Source: Massospora cicadina (lineage: Eukaryota > Entomophthoromycota > Entomophthoromycetes > Entomophthorales > Entomophthoraceae). From it: a DNA stretch of 64,000 nt. The position numbers were made by a program, and so were the translations under genes. A model generated the notes under the pieces. That model saw only the letters and a list, made by a program, of their open reading frames with translations, did no database searches and had not been told where the DNA came from. This document shows, piece after piece, positions 54,453 to 64,000 of the stretch (within the stretch, counting starts at the first letter, position 1; every line of letters begins with the position of its first letter). The stretch covers positions 1 to 64,000 of the forward strand of contig JAKSZP010000103.1 of assembly GCA_022478985.1 (NCBI GenBank), in the 5' to 3' direction.

Positions 54453-56795
54453 ATTATCCATGGCCTTCCAAAAAAATAATGTATTTGAGCTTAACACTTT
54501 GGCCATGTTTTTCACTAAACATTGCTTCATAAAATTAAGCTCTTTATTGATTATACCTACAACTATACTTTAAGCCAGTGGCCATACTAGTTTTACTAGA
54601 AATAAAATTGGACATTAGCATTGTGAAGATGTATTTAAAGAACAATATAAAAATAGAAACAATTATGCAATAGAAAATTTAGGTGAAACTTAGAACTACA
54701 CCATGGAATTTGCTATTAAAATAACATTACATCTCCTTAAGGATGTTTTATTATAAAAAGACACTAGCTTGGTAAAAAGTTTAAAATTAGGAGTTTAATG
54801 AGATTTATTTCATAAATAAAGTAGGATTTTCATACTTACAGCAGTTTAAGTTTATGCATTTTAGTCCATAAGGTGGTACTAAGCTGCTCCAATCTTTTTA
54901 CATGTGACCTTCCATTAGAGCTCTATAATAACGATATACTATAGGTTTAATATGGTTAATTGAATAAAGGGAATGTAAAACCGTCCCACTTACTATGTAA
55001 AACACTTATCTGTATATCTGTATCACCTTAGAGCAAACAACTACAATATTCTTTAATTCTTTCTAAGTGTCCCCTCAAATGATTTTAAGATAAACAACAA
55101 GACTTCTATTATCTGTGCGCTTTTAATTTTATAAAAGTCTTTACTTAGCCTAGACACACTTCTGCAATAATCCCATTTAAGTTTCCTAAAATCTAGACAA
55201 AGTTAGCAACTTTAGAATATGGCTACTTAATAGTACATTTGATTTTGTGATTTGATGTTTAATTTGCTTTTTTAACTTAAAAGATACTTTCATTAAAACT
55301 TTCTAATTACTTTAATAACTTGGATTTTGCAGTAATCTAGCATGATAAAATCATTTTCTAAGAATAATTTGGTATTTCAAGGCATATGATTTATAAATTA
55401 AGCAGTATCAAAGAAATAAGGTTCATGAAAAAAGGGCGATAAACTATGTATATCTTTTATGTATTTTTTTGAAAACTATGGTTCTTACAAAAATCCAAAA
55501 ATTTCCTGTTTTGTGATAATTAAAGAGGTTTTTTTTGACTTAATCTCCTCAAAGGTGACTTTGTAAGGCTTCATGTGCCAACCAGTAAGCTGGACAGGAT
55601 GGTACATCACACTAAAAATGGTTAAACCCAAAGACGTTGCCTCTTACCCAGATCTCTGACCTAGGGCATACACTGTACAAGAGATGGGTGGCCAATGACC
55701 CTCCCTGTTTTCCACACGCCTTTCACCCATCTACCCCTTAGAACAAACCCATCCAAGTCTCAAACTCTGAAGATTTTATTAAAAATCAAACAATTTGTGT
55801 GATTTGAGAAATTTTCAAAACCTCCACAAAAGGCCTATGCCTCTTTCTCAACAGGCGTTACAATCTTTAACCAACCTGAAAGATAGATTTAGTTTTAAGT
55901 TAGTTTTGCGCTAGAATTTGTAAAGGAAGTATAAAGCAGGGATCAAACTTGATACCTCCTTATAAGATCTGAAAAGCAAACTTAGACATTACTTTTTGGG
56001 AAAATTGACCTAAGAATAGCTTGGAAATGTCAACCAACACTATCAATGGGTAATTAACGAATAATATATTCACTAATGGAGGTAAAATAAAAAATCATTC
56101 TATACTATTGTGGTTCTGCTTAGCGCTCTTCCCTATCACAACATAATAACCAGCACCCTGATATTGGTAGGATGCTGAGTTATTAAAACTTTGGCTCTCC
56201 CTTGTAGAAAATAAAACAATTTATAATAACACTTCTTTTAGTTAATTCAAGATTTTAAAATGGCAAATGTGCTACAATTTCATGGGTTGAAGCCTTTCAA
56301 CACCCCCTCCAACGCGCCCACACAGAGTCTCTTAAATCATTGGTGCCTTGTAAATTGTGGCTGCCCTTGTAGGTTTTGCCTAGTCACAAAGGAAGTCAAA
56401 TATTCACTTGGCTAGCTATATTCCCATTGTATTTGTCTCATCTTTTATTTTTCATTTTATTGGCCTCACATATAAATTCCATAAATTACCTGTCTTTGAT
56501 GTGTATACTTATATATTTAACAGAAACAATTACTGAGAAGCCTGATACCTTTACTCTTTATAAAATTGAAGAAGAGTATGAGATATGTTAAAATCAGTGC
56601 AGGTGAGTCATATTTCAGGTACCCAGATTATAACACACAAAACATGCCATACTATTTGATGACATTACATAGCCAAAAACCTTAATAAAAAACTCTATAA
56701 TCAAAATAGGATTTACTAAACAAACAAACACACTGAAGTTTTTATTGTTTCCAGTGTCTAAGCGGCTAGCTAAAGTGATCTTAATGGAAGGATGG
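54453..56795. other. AT-rich spacer
   Basis: 2.3 kb of AT-rich sequence with two less AT-rich patches (about 55,555-55,760 and 56,280-56,390) that may be decayed repeats. A 71-codon frame (56,376-56,591) is hydrophobic and matches nothing I know. No LTR ends, tRNA boxes or LINE tail recognised. A TAAAATTGAC-type background continues up to the E6 LTR. Confidence 0.45.
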
Positions 56796-57342
56796 TGTTA
56801 TATTTTTGGGCAATACCATTAGGATACGCTGAAAGGGTTGCACAGGTTGAACCCATTGAACCATGGATGGATGATATGAGGATTATTGGTCCTCTGAACA
56901 CACTTGAAAATGTAATAAAATATGAAGCAATTTCCCTGACAACATTTTTATTTATTTTATAAATCCAGTGACTCTGGTTGTTCCACTTTATCAACTATCA
57001 AAAACTCCTCTTTTAATTGCCCCATCTTGTTTATATATCAGCGACTTCAGATGATACCATTCCCTTATCTTAGACTATTATATTCCACCAATTCTCTTTG
57101 GTTTCAGGATGGTATTTTTCAGCTATCTATTGACTTAGTTTGATGCAATCTAAATTATATTTGTCAAATGTTGACATCGTCATATAGTCTTATTTGTAGG
57201 CGTTCCAATAATATCTGTTATGTCCCAATATCGCCTCATTTTAAAGCTCAATTACTCATAATTAAATCCTAACAAATGGATTTTCACCCATTCCGCTATA
57301 TCTCTTCAGGGCTTATTCTCCAGTCATATCAGGAGCTTGCTA
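56796..57342 (-). repeat. E6 3' LTR
   Basis: Starts TGTTATATTTTTGGGCAATA, matched by the first 79 bp of the other LTR at 63,922 (GGATACG, GGTTGCACAGGTxxA, CCCATTGAACCA blocks). Ends at GCTTGCTA (57,342), where CA would be expected. Its end region TCCAGTCATATCA matches the E5 LTR. Confidence 0.75.
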
Positions 57343-57362
57343 TTACCCCCCCTTTTTACTAG
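57343..57362 (-). other. E6 polypurine tract
   Basis: Plus-strand TTACCCCCCCTTTTTACT, giving AAAAAGGGGGGGTAA on the coding strand just before the 3' LTR. Confidence 0.75.
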
Positions 57363-57379
57363 AAAATAAGTCTCCTATT

Positions 57380-58480
57380 GTTTGTAGGCTAAGAGAAATT
57401 TTGTGTGCACACAATCAATGATTTGACCACTCACTGGGTCTTTGATGGTGTAGGCGTCAATGCCTGTTTTCTTGATTGCTTTGAATGGACCAATCTTAAT
57501 GTTGGCCAACTTGTGTTCCTGCCCGAACCCATGCTGGGCGTGAAATAATACCATCTCACATTCTTATAACTGAGCTAACCTTCTATGCTGTACCTGATTG
57601 GTAGCCTGATTCTTGATCTTTTTTTCCAAGCTAAAAGAGTACACTTCTGTTTGCAACTTGATCAGCATGTTAGCTAAATTAGTCAAGTAATAGTGGGGAT
57701 CCCTTCTTCCAGAATCTTCTATGCACAAATATAGCAATGCTGAAAGAGCGGGGTGCATCTGCATAATTGTTGAAAGAGGCTCTTCCCCATGCTGGAATTA
57801 TAGCTGATACTATAAGCAAAGATGGCGATAGACAGGAAGGAACTCCAATCAGAGGGTTTATCATTTACCAGCTTCATAAAGGATGTTCACCAGGGTCCCA
57901 TTAACCCATTTGACCATTCCTTTAGATTTGGGGTGATATGGGGTCATCAGAACCCTGTGGATGCCCATTAGCTCATTCAATTTTGATAAAATGTGCAAGG
58001 TGAAGTTGGTTCCATTATTGGTAAGAATGAAATGAGGGCAGCCATATCGCTGGATAATATATTCCATTAAAAACTTGGCCACGGTGACCACCCCAAAATC
58101 CTGTATTTCCTGCACTTCAACCCACCTGATCAAGTGGTCAATAGCCACTAAATTTGTACTAAAACCAGTTAGCGCCCATTGGCAGAGGGCCAACGACATC
58201 AAGGGAAACCATTTGTCAAGAAAAACGTGGTTTCATTAACCAGTACAAGGTCTTCTGGCAGAACAGCTTTTTCACTTGGCACAAGTGGTAACAGGAAGGG
58301 TTCAAGCATGTCAAAGTTCATACTTTCCTAATTATACTGAGGGTGCAAAAGTTCCACTGCCTTTCACACACCACCATGTCCGACTGCCTTGTGGGCGCTC
58401 ATAATAATCCCAGGCCATGCTGAGGGTCGCAGAAAGTTCACTATAAAATCAACAATCCACTTATACAGTTCCACATTCTG
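57380..58480 (-). pseudogene. E6 integrase, degenerate
   Basis: C-terminal domain near 57,400-57,580: VLFHAQHGFGQEHKLANI, KIGPFKAIKKTGIDAYTIKD. Core frame 57,861-58,202: VAIDHLIRWVEVQEI, HFILTNNGTNFTLHILSKLN, TPYHPKSKGMVKWVNGTL. The first Asp (SLDVVGPLP, near 58,195) remains but the second is Asn (TNNG) and the Glu is Lys (MVKWVN). Zinc-domain Cys/His remnants lie near 58,265-58,400. Confidence 0.8.
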
Positions 58481-58495
58481 TTGAAAGATATTTGC

Positions 58496-59060
58496 TCACA
58501 TCTCATATGATGCTTTTATTATTTGGGGCTGTTCATCTTCGTATTTTCTGCTGAGCATCTTATTGTACATCAAATCTCTGAGATCCACCGTAATTGAAAT
58601 GGTTGGCAATCTAGATAACCAGTCAGCGTTCTGATGTTTTGCTCCCAGTTGGTCGAGGATCTCAAAGTCATAAGCCTGCATTTTAAGAGCCTATTGGGCT
58701 AGGCGCCCTTCAGGCTCCTTAAGGTTCTGCAACCAACGTAACAACACGTGATCCTTTACAATTTCAAACTTTATCACATGCAAATAGACCCTAGATTGCT
58801 TATATGCATAGATCACCATGAAGTACTCCCACTCAGTCATGGTATAATTATGCTCATGGCAAGTCAGGCTTCAACTGAAATATGCAACGGGTGCTCCTCT
58901 CTCTTGTCATCTTTCTGATAAAGGAATGCCCCCACAGCGGAAAGGGACGAATCTGTCTGAACAATAAACTCCTTAATGAAGTTCAGATAGCTTAGCACCA
59001 GCGCATTGATAAGCGCCGTAAAAATTAGTCAAAGGCGTATTGATGGCATTCCATCCATTT
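58496..59060 (-). pseudogene. E6 RNase H, degenerate
   Basis: IVQTDSSLSAVGAFLYQK (first Asp, near 58,940), then TEWEYFMVIYAYKQ where related copies have RECLAVI, and frame 58,496-58,681: AYDFEILDQLGAKHQNADWL, SRLPT, which is the C-terminal end and spacer. Confidence 0.7.
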
Positions 59061-59089
59061 AAATATGGCATCCTTTTTTAACAACTCAA

Positions 59090-59860
59090 ATAACGGCTAA
59101 AATACAGCTGAAGTTAGGGATGAAGCGCCGTTAGTAGCTGAACATCCCCTAAAATACTTTTATGTCACACTTACTATTAGGTGTAGTCATTTTTTGGATG
59201 GCCTCCACATTGGCCAGCTATGGCTTCAGCCCCTTGGATTCTACCACAAACCCTAGGTATTCCAATTGGTCACTGAAGATATTACATTTTTAAGGCTTTA
59301 TTTTGATGTTTGCCTCAGCGAGCTAATGAAATACTGCTTTTAGATGATCAAGAGACTCAGAAAAGGTTTGAGAGAAAATATTGATAATACCAAGGTATAT
59401 GAGGACACACAACAACCTCAGGTCTCCTAGGATAGTATCCATGGTGCATTGGAACTTAGCTTGAGCATCACACAGCCATTGTGGCATATGGGTTGGTTGG
59501 AAAAGGCCTTTGTATGTGATTAAGGTACATTTCTCCTGTTCCACCATGGGCATCTCGATTTGCCAATAACTGGTATCAAATCCATCACTGAGAAGTAGAA
59601 AGCTCCTCATAACCAATCCAACGCATTGTCAATCTGAGGCAAGGGATATGAGTCCCTTTTGATGAAGCTGTTGAGCTTCAGGTAGTCTTTCACTACCCAG
59701 TTGGTTCCGTCCTTCTTTTTCATAATCAGAACATGCAAAGCCCATGGACTCTTGTATGGTTTGAGCATCCCTTGCTCTAGAAACTTATCAATATTCTCAG
59801 TGACAACGTCTTCAGCTTCCCTAAATCAGAAGATTGACAAGACCTGATGTGAGGATGATC
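59090..59860 (-). pseudogene. E6 reverse transcriptase, degenerate
   Basis: Reading right to left: a decayed EAEDVVTENIDKFLEQGML segment, MKKKDGTNWVVKDYLKLNSF, SYWQIEMPMVEQEKCTLITY (Trp kept here), THMPQWLCDAQAKFQCTMDT, and a catalytic box YLGI (59,386-59,397) replacing YLDD. The frame 59,323-59,616 covers the palm. Thumb remnants to 59,090. Confidence 0.78.
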
Positions 59861-60249
59861 TCAGTGTTTAGTTGATGGACCGACCCCCAAACACACCCTA
59901 AATTGTATATTTTAATGGTGAAAGTCTCTTTATATGTCTGAAATAAAGCTATAGCTTGATCTTTAGCTCTTACAATAACCCTACTAAATTCTTCCACGGG
60001 TTTAAAGTCATTACGCTGGGCTGCAAATCGACGGTTAGACCAAATTCATCCAATGAGATAAACTTATGAACCTGAAGGACCTCCTCAATTGAGGTCAAGT
60101 GTAAATACGCCGCCATTTGTGTTAGCAGATTTGCATTGGTTAGTTCTAGATATTCGCTAGCAAAAACTTGATCTCTCCATGGCCTGGGAGTATAATACCT
60201 GGAGCCACATGAGCCTCAAGCCATAATTGCTGATAAGGCCCAATGACCT

Positions 60250-60860
60250 CATTATATATCTCAGCTTGAAATTCCACCTCTAACTCAGTGTTTACTATAT
60301 CTTAGTGTCCGGAAGGGATTTTTGGTTCAATAGCTCTGAGTGACAGCACTTGATATTCATATATCTTTTGGGGAAGGGCTCTGACTTGCTCTTTAGTAAA
60401 TGTTAGTGAACTAAAATCACTCCATTACTATGTGCAAGATTGATATGGCACATGTGCACCAGATTCCTTAGTACTCCGCTGAAGGTGAAATAAATTGGGA
60501 TCTGCTGCCCCAAAATTTCGAAGGTCTTATCTATCATATCAATGACATCCCCAAAATGCCGCAGGAAAGCAGTTTTAATCAGCAGGTCGTAATTACTGTT
60601 GGGTAGCACTATCTCTGGAGCTACAACGACAATGGACCCAAACTACAAAGGTAATGTGCTGTACGCTCCCTCAAAGACCAAGATTTCCGCTCCAGCAATT
60701 CCATACCCCATTTGATGCTCCACATCAGGCTTTAAAGACAACTTCGCCATTAACTTAGTAGAAACTATGTTGACCAGTGCGCCTGTAGCTATTATAGCAC
60801 GCACTCTATTTTTTGCTATAAAAATATCACAGTATGAACACTCAGAATAAGAAGAATATT
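60250..60860 (-). pseudogene. E6 protease, degenerate
   Basis: Active-site segment near 60,770-60,830: VRAIIATGALVNIVSTKLM, so the catalytic Asp is Ala. The C-terminal half (frame 60,403-60,609) reads MLPNSNYDLLIKTAFLRHFG then DVIDMIDKTFEILGQQIPIY, matching E3. Confidence 0.75.
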
Positions 60861-60899
60861 AACTGTTTAATACATGGCCTTTTACAAATCTTTTTTTAA

Positions 60900-62321
60900 A
60901 AGAAAACTCACAATCCCTTCACTGACTTTGGGGTATTCTTTAACAATAGCGTCTACTTGAAGGGCGTTGTTTAATACTTTCAGGGTGGCTGCATCTGCGG
61001 CTAGATCCAGCTTGTCTGAGGAACTTTGATTAAACATTTGAAAAATGTACGGCTTCAGTTGCTCCTGAGGTCCTTCATCTACTGCAGCCTTGGCTTACTC
61101 CCATGTCATTACGTTCAATCCTCCAACTAGTTGCTGGTATAAAATCCCATTATTGTATTGAGGGACTTCCGCTGTATATACTACAATTGATTCAAGTGGG
61201 ACTTTTGGGGTTGGGATCAGGGAGGTGTGGAGTCCCATCTCTACTCAATCCATCTTTTACCTGGTAGTTTTGGCCCTGTTGCACGTAGTGCACATGACAG
61301 TTAGGGAAGCTCTGTGCCAGGTGGCCAAGGCAATCACACTCATAGCAATTAAGTCCATAAGTTCCTCATCATTGGTTTTTCATAAGAGGGTCCAGGCCAA
61401 TAAATTTTGTGGACGTTCGGCATAACCAGGGCCAGGTTGGTAAGATAATTGCTGACATTCGGCGTAACTAGGTCCAGGTCAGTAGTTGGGTTTCTGACAA
61501 TTTTTGTAAATGGAGCTGGGATGGAAGTCAAATGGTTGAGAGTAATTCAACCAAGGATGAGGCGCAGAATTATAGTAAGGTTGGGGGTTTCTAGACGGAA
61601 TGTGGGTAGGATGAGCGTATTCTCAAAAAAGATGGCCCAGTGGTGGAGGTCTGCTTCCACTCCATATTGGGTGGAGGGAAGTTAGCGAATATATAGCGCA
61701 AGAACTTCACAATTTTGAGCAGGGGAACCTCTTCATCCAAAATCTGAGAATTAACATTGTGAAGCTCATGGTGTGGCTTTACTGTGGAGGTTATTGCAAT
61801 GCACACATCAGCTTCCACTAAATATTCTGCCCAATCAGCAAATGCACTTCTGCCATAAATCAGTCAGCAAACTCTGTGAGGGTCTCATTATGGCAGAACC
61901 CAATAGTCAAGAACTTCATCTTTCACCGTGACGTTTTTGAGGTGCCTCTGAAGAGTCAAAGCACTGTATCCTTTACTTCTTGGTAGGTGATGGGGCTGCT
62001 TGGAAGACAGCAGGTGACTTGATAAGCACTTCCAACATCCAAGGCAGATATCAGCAATTTAGCTTTATGCCAATCTGAGGCACCATCTGATGCAAACTCA
62101 AATCATTGAAAAAGCTTTAGATATTCCCATTGCAATCAAATGGAGAAGGCTTCTCAATATTGACCTCCTCATCCTGCTCATAGACGTAACTTTTTGGGGC
62201 ATACTGAAAAATGGGTTGAGACCCATAAGCAGTCTCCCAATGAGGAGATGATTCAGCGGAGAGTGGGATATCTGCTGCTTAAGAGATAGCGTGGGCCTCT
62301 GCAGTTGGAAGTACTGCTAAT
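60900..62321 (-). pseudogene. E6 gag, distal part, degenerate
   Basis: Nucleocapsid knuckle remnant CYECDCLGHLAQSFPNC-like near 61,290-61,345. Capsid in frame 61,591-61,818 and further to about 62,110: VKPHHELHNVNSQILDEEVP then LLKIVKFLRYIFANFPPPNM matches the VKPYQELYKAVSYFLDEDVK part of E3. Interrupted by E7 at 62,327. Confidence 0.68.
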
Positions 62322-62326
62322 ACTTG

Positions 62327-63466
62327 TGTTAGATTTTGATGGTTGACTCAAAAATAAACCCTTCGAGAAAACCATCAATGGTAATAGATTAATCCCATTG
62401 ATGGTTCCTTTGATCTTTCCCAATTTATCTGCATAACTAAATTTATTCCAAAACCACCTCAAATTGTACTTAAATCGTCCCAATTATCGTAGCTAATAAT
62501 AGCTATGATATAATCATAATATGGCTAATCATGGGTCCACTTGGGTGCAAAGTGGTCTCACAGCATTGACTAAATTGCACCTCCTAAATTAGTGCACTAA
62601 TCTTAATGCACTAAGGCGGAAGTTGGGTTCAATTAATTAAATCAATTTATTAAGCACTTAAACATAGACATCCAGAATAAGGGCATACTTAGTGCTATTG
62701 AGAGGCCTGCTGACATCCTGATTAGGGGTGCATCATCTTTTATGTTCATATATATTTTATTTCCCATTTATTGTTATTTGTCAAGTAATGACATAGATCT
62801 AATCGGGAAGATTTTGATATTGAGTTTGCAACCCAAAATCATCCCAATTATGAGAGTAAAAATGCCTTTAATCTGGCTTAAACAATTGTTATTTTTAGTC
62901 AATTCATAGGCAGAATTGACTTGGGGATTTTCCATGATACTGCCATGACCAGCAGAGGATTGGCATAATATGAATGAAATCATCTAATAGATGAGTTTGG
63001 CCAGGAGATGCCCAAGAGGTATATAATGCTGGCACCTGGCCAATTAATAGAACATCATCATTTACCATTTAAATATTGATCATTAATAACTACTGTCGCT
63101 TAGTTTATTAATTATTGTTTCCATCTGTCATCTGTCTGATATTTATACCTGTTGCCATTATGTCTATATTAGATAGTTGTGTGTGTTTATACTTCCCTAA
63201 GAGAAGTACTCAGTTGTCTGCCAGACAAGTAGTCCCAATTATAGAGTAATATTTCCTTATTTTGTTTGAAGACAGAAGGTCTTGAAATTGTTGTTGCCAG
63301 TAGACTTAAGAATGGTGAGAGTACTAGAGTTACTTGGCTATTAATGAGAATTATCAGAGAATCTACTTCCCAATTACAAGAAGGAGTTTTAATTGAAAAG
63401 CAAGTTTTTATTTTCAAATTCATTGTTAAGTCTTTTTAGCTTGCACCATTGGCTGAAAACTTAACA
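62327..63466 (+). mobile_element. E7: solo LTR of the E1 family inside E6 gag
   Basis: 1,140 bp, TGTTAGATTTTGATGG...CTTAACA, flanked by perfect ACTTG duplications (62,322-62,326 and 63,467-63,471). It aligns with the E1 3' LTR from end to end, e.g. CAAAAATAAACCCTT, TGCCATGACCAGC, CCAGGAGATGCC, TATA at 63,020-63,027, ACAAGTAGTCCC and the terminal LTR block starting AATGGTGAGAGTAC. E6 gag is found on both sides. A solo LTR normally arises by recombination between the two LTRs of an element. Confidence 0.92.
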
Positions 63467-63471
63467 ACTTG

Positions 63472-63905
63472 AGGGAATTGGCACTCCAATTCTACTCATA
63501 TCCAGAGCTACCCTCCTGGGTTTGGTAGCTTCAGCCAGCATCATATTCCTCATTGTATGGCCCCCCTTGTCATTCTTCCACTTTCAATGAGAAAGTGGGA
63601 GATACTGGTCAATTTTCACTCTGCACAATGCAGTCGTTGGTTAATGTTGTATAAGCAATTAGCAAGTTGTTTGTTTTGTTGTCTCAGAATTTTTTATCTG
63701 GCTAAAAGTGATGTTGAGCTGGTGCATAATGGCATTCCGCTCTAAGATTTCATCCTGTTTCATGAACAATGCATATAAAGTGAGTTTGAGTTCCTTGTAT
63801 TTTGCTTGTGCAGTGCTTTGTGAAGATTTTTGGCAAAGCAGGCCTGATGAGACATGGCCAGCAACTGGAGATTTTTTTGTTCTTTAGTGGTTGACAATGG
63901 GCCCT
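63472..63905 (-). pseudogene. E6 gag, N-terminal part, degenerate
   Basis: Minus strand. The segment KQLANCLYNINQRLHCAE (near 63,610-63,665) aligns with NQLANLLRSTTEQLDCAEYK of E5 gag, a likely coiled coil. Frame 63,760-63,945 has 61 codons and overlaps the primer site, so its start is not the real one. Ends at the E7 duplication. Confidence 0.7.
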
Positions 63906-63921
63906 CTGTAGTGAGCACCAC
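63904..63921 (-). other. E6 primer-binding site
   Basis: Plus-strand CTCTGTAGTGAGCACCAC directly before the LTR; complement GTGGTGCTCACTACAGAG, same as E5 apart from one base. Confidence 0.75.
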
Positions 63922-64000
63922 TGTTATAATTTTTGGGTGATACAATTAGGATACGAAAAAAGGGGTGCACAGGTCAAGCCCACTGAACCACAGATGGACG
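63922..64000 (-). repeat. E6 5' LTR, cut by window end
   Basis: The first 79 bp match the start of 56,796-57,342 with a few differences. Confidence 0.8.

Larger units (their letters stand above)
56796..64000 (-). mobile_element. E6: minus-strand Ty3/gypsy retrotransposon, runs off the window
   Basis: 3' LTR 56,796-57,342; polypurine tract; integrase, RNase H, RT, protease, gag in minus-strand order; gag interrupted by solo LTR E7; primer site 63,904-63,921; 5' LTR begins at 63,922 and leaves the window. LTR start on the plus strand is TGTTATAATTTTTGGG (63,922) and TGTTATATTTTTGGG (56,796). Closely related in protein sequence and layout to E3 and E5. The flank before the left LTR is GATGG; its partner lies outside. 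Confidence 0.85.

Noticed and set aside
1..64000. Bacterial operon, phage or defence system
   Set aside because: No ribosome-binding-site-led gene rows, no bacterial gene families; all coding relics belong to eukaryotic retroelements.

Overview
This window is eukaryotic and consists almost entirely of decayed retrotransposons. No intact cellular gene, operon, rRNA, functional tRNA or CRISPR array was found. Every protein-like stretch belongs to a Ty3/gypsy LTR retrotransposon or a LINE, and all are broken by stops and frameshifts. The LINE reverse transcriptase carries a FLDQQKAYDRV block and a GLRQGDP block, which resemble the fungal Tad-type LINE clade. Together with the AT-rich, repeat-packed composition this suggests a fungus with a large repetitive genome. 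The species cannot be named from the sequence.

Left part (1-27,893): a plus-strand gypsy element E1 (gag 881-4160, protease 4311-4830, RT/RNase H/integrase 20,812-25,500, 3' LTR 26,804-27,893) is split by nested insertions. A minus-strand gypsy element E2 (4982-20,811, diverged LTRs at both ends) sits in its protease-RT linker. A plus-strand gypsy element E3 (12,908-19,285) sits inside E2's gag. A tRNA-derived SINE, S1 (18,736-19,040), sits inside E3's 3' LTR with a target duplication. E2 also carries a likely SINE (S3) and an unclassified promoter-bearing insert. E1's integrase tail is split by a minus-strand ORF1-only LINE, LNk1 (23,438-25,310).

Middle part (28,860-49,645): a Tad-like LINE, LN1, is split in ORF1 by a plus-strand gypsy element E4 (29,811-45,359). 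E4's gag is split by a minus-strand gypsy element E5 (31,685-37,673), which keeps both LTRs and a perfect 5-bp target duplication (GGGAC). E4 carries an antisense reading frame between integrase and 3' LTR.

Right part (49,646-64,000): AT-rich spacer holds a tRNA-Glu-like relic, a SINE (S2, perfect 17-bp target duplication) and a second ORF1-only LINE (LNk2). A minus-strand gypsy element E6 then runs from 56,796 past the window end. Its gag is interrupted by a solo LTR of the E1 family (E7, 62,327-63,466, target duplication ACTTG).

Functional reading: the LINE LN1, the ORF1-only elements LNk1 and LNk2 and the SINEs share a related 3' tail (CCCCTGGTCAG...CCTCAAATAAA type), so the LINE reverse transcriptase probably mobilised all of them. 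The gypsy elements E2, E3, E4, E5 and E6 appear to share one primer-binding sequence. All seven reverse transcriptases examined have lost the catalytic aspartate pair, so nothing here looks autonomously active. Coordinates of decayed domains are approximate; LTR, TSD and motif coordinates were read directly.
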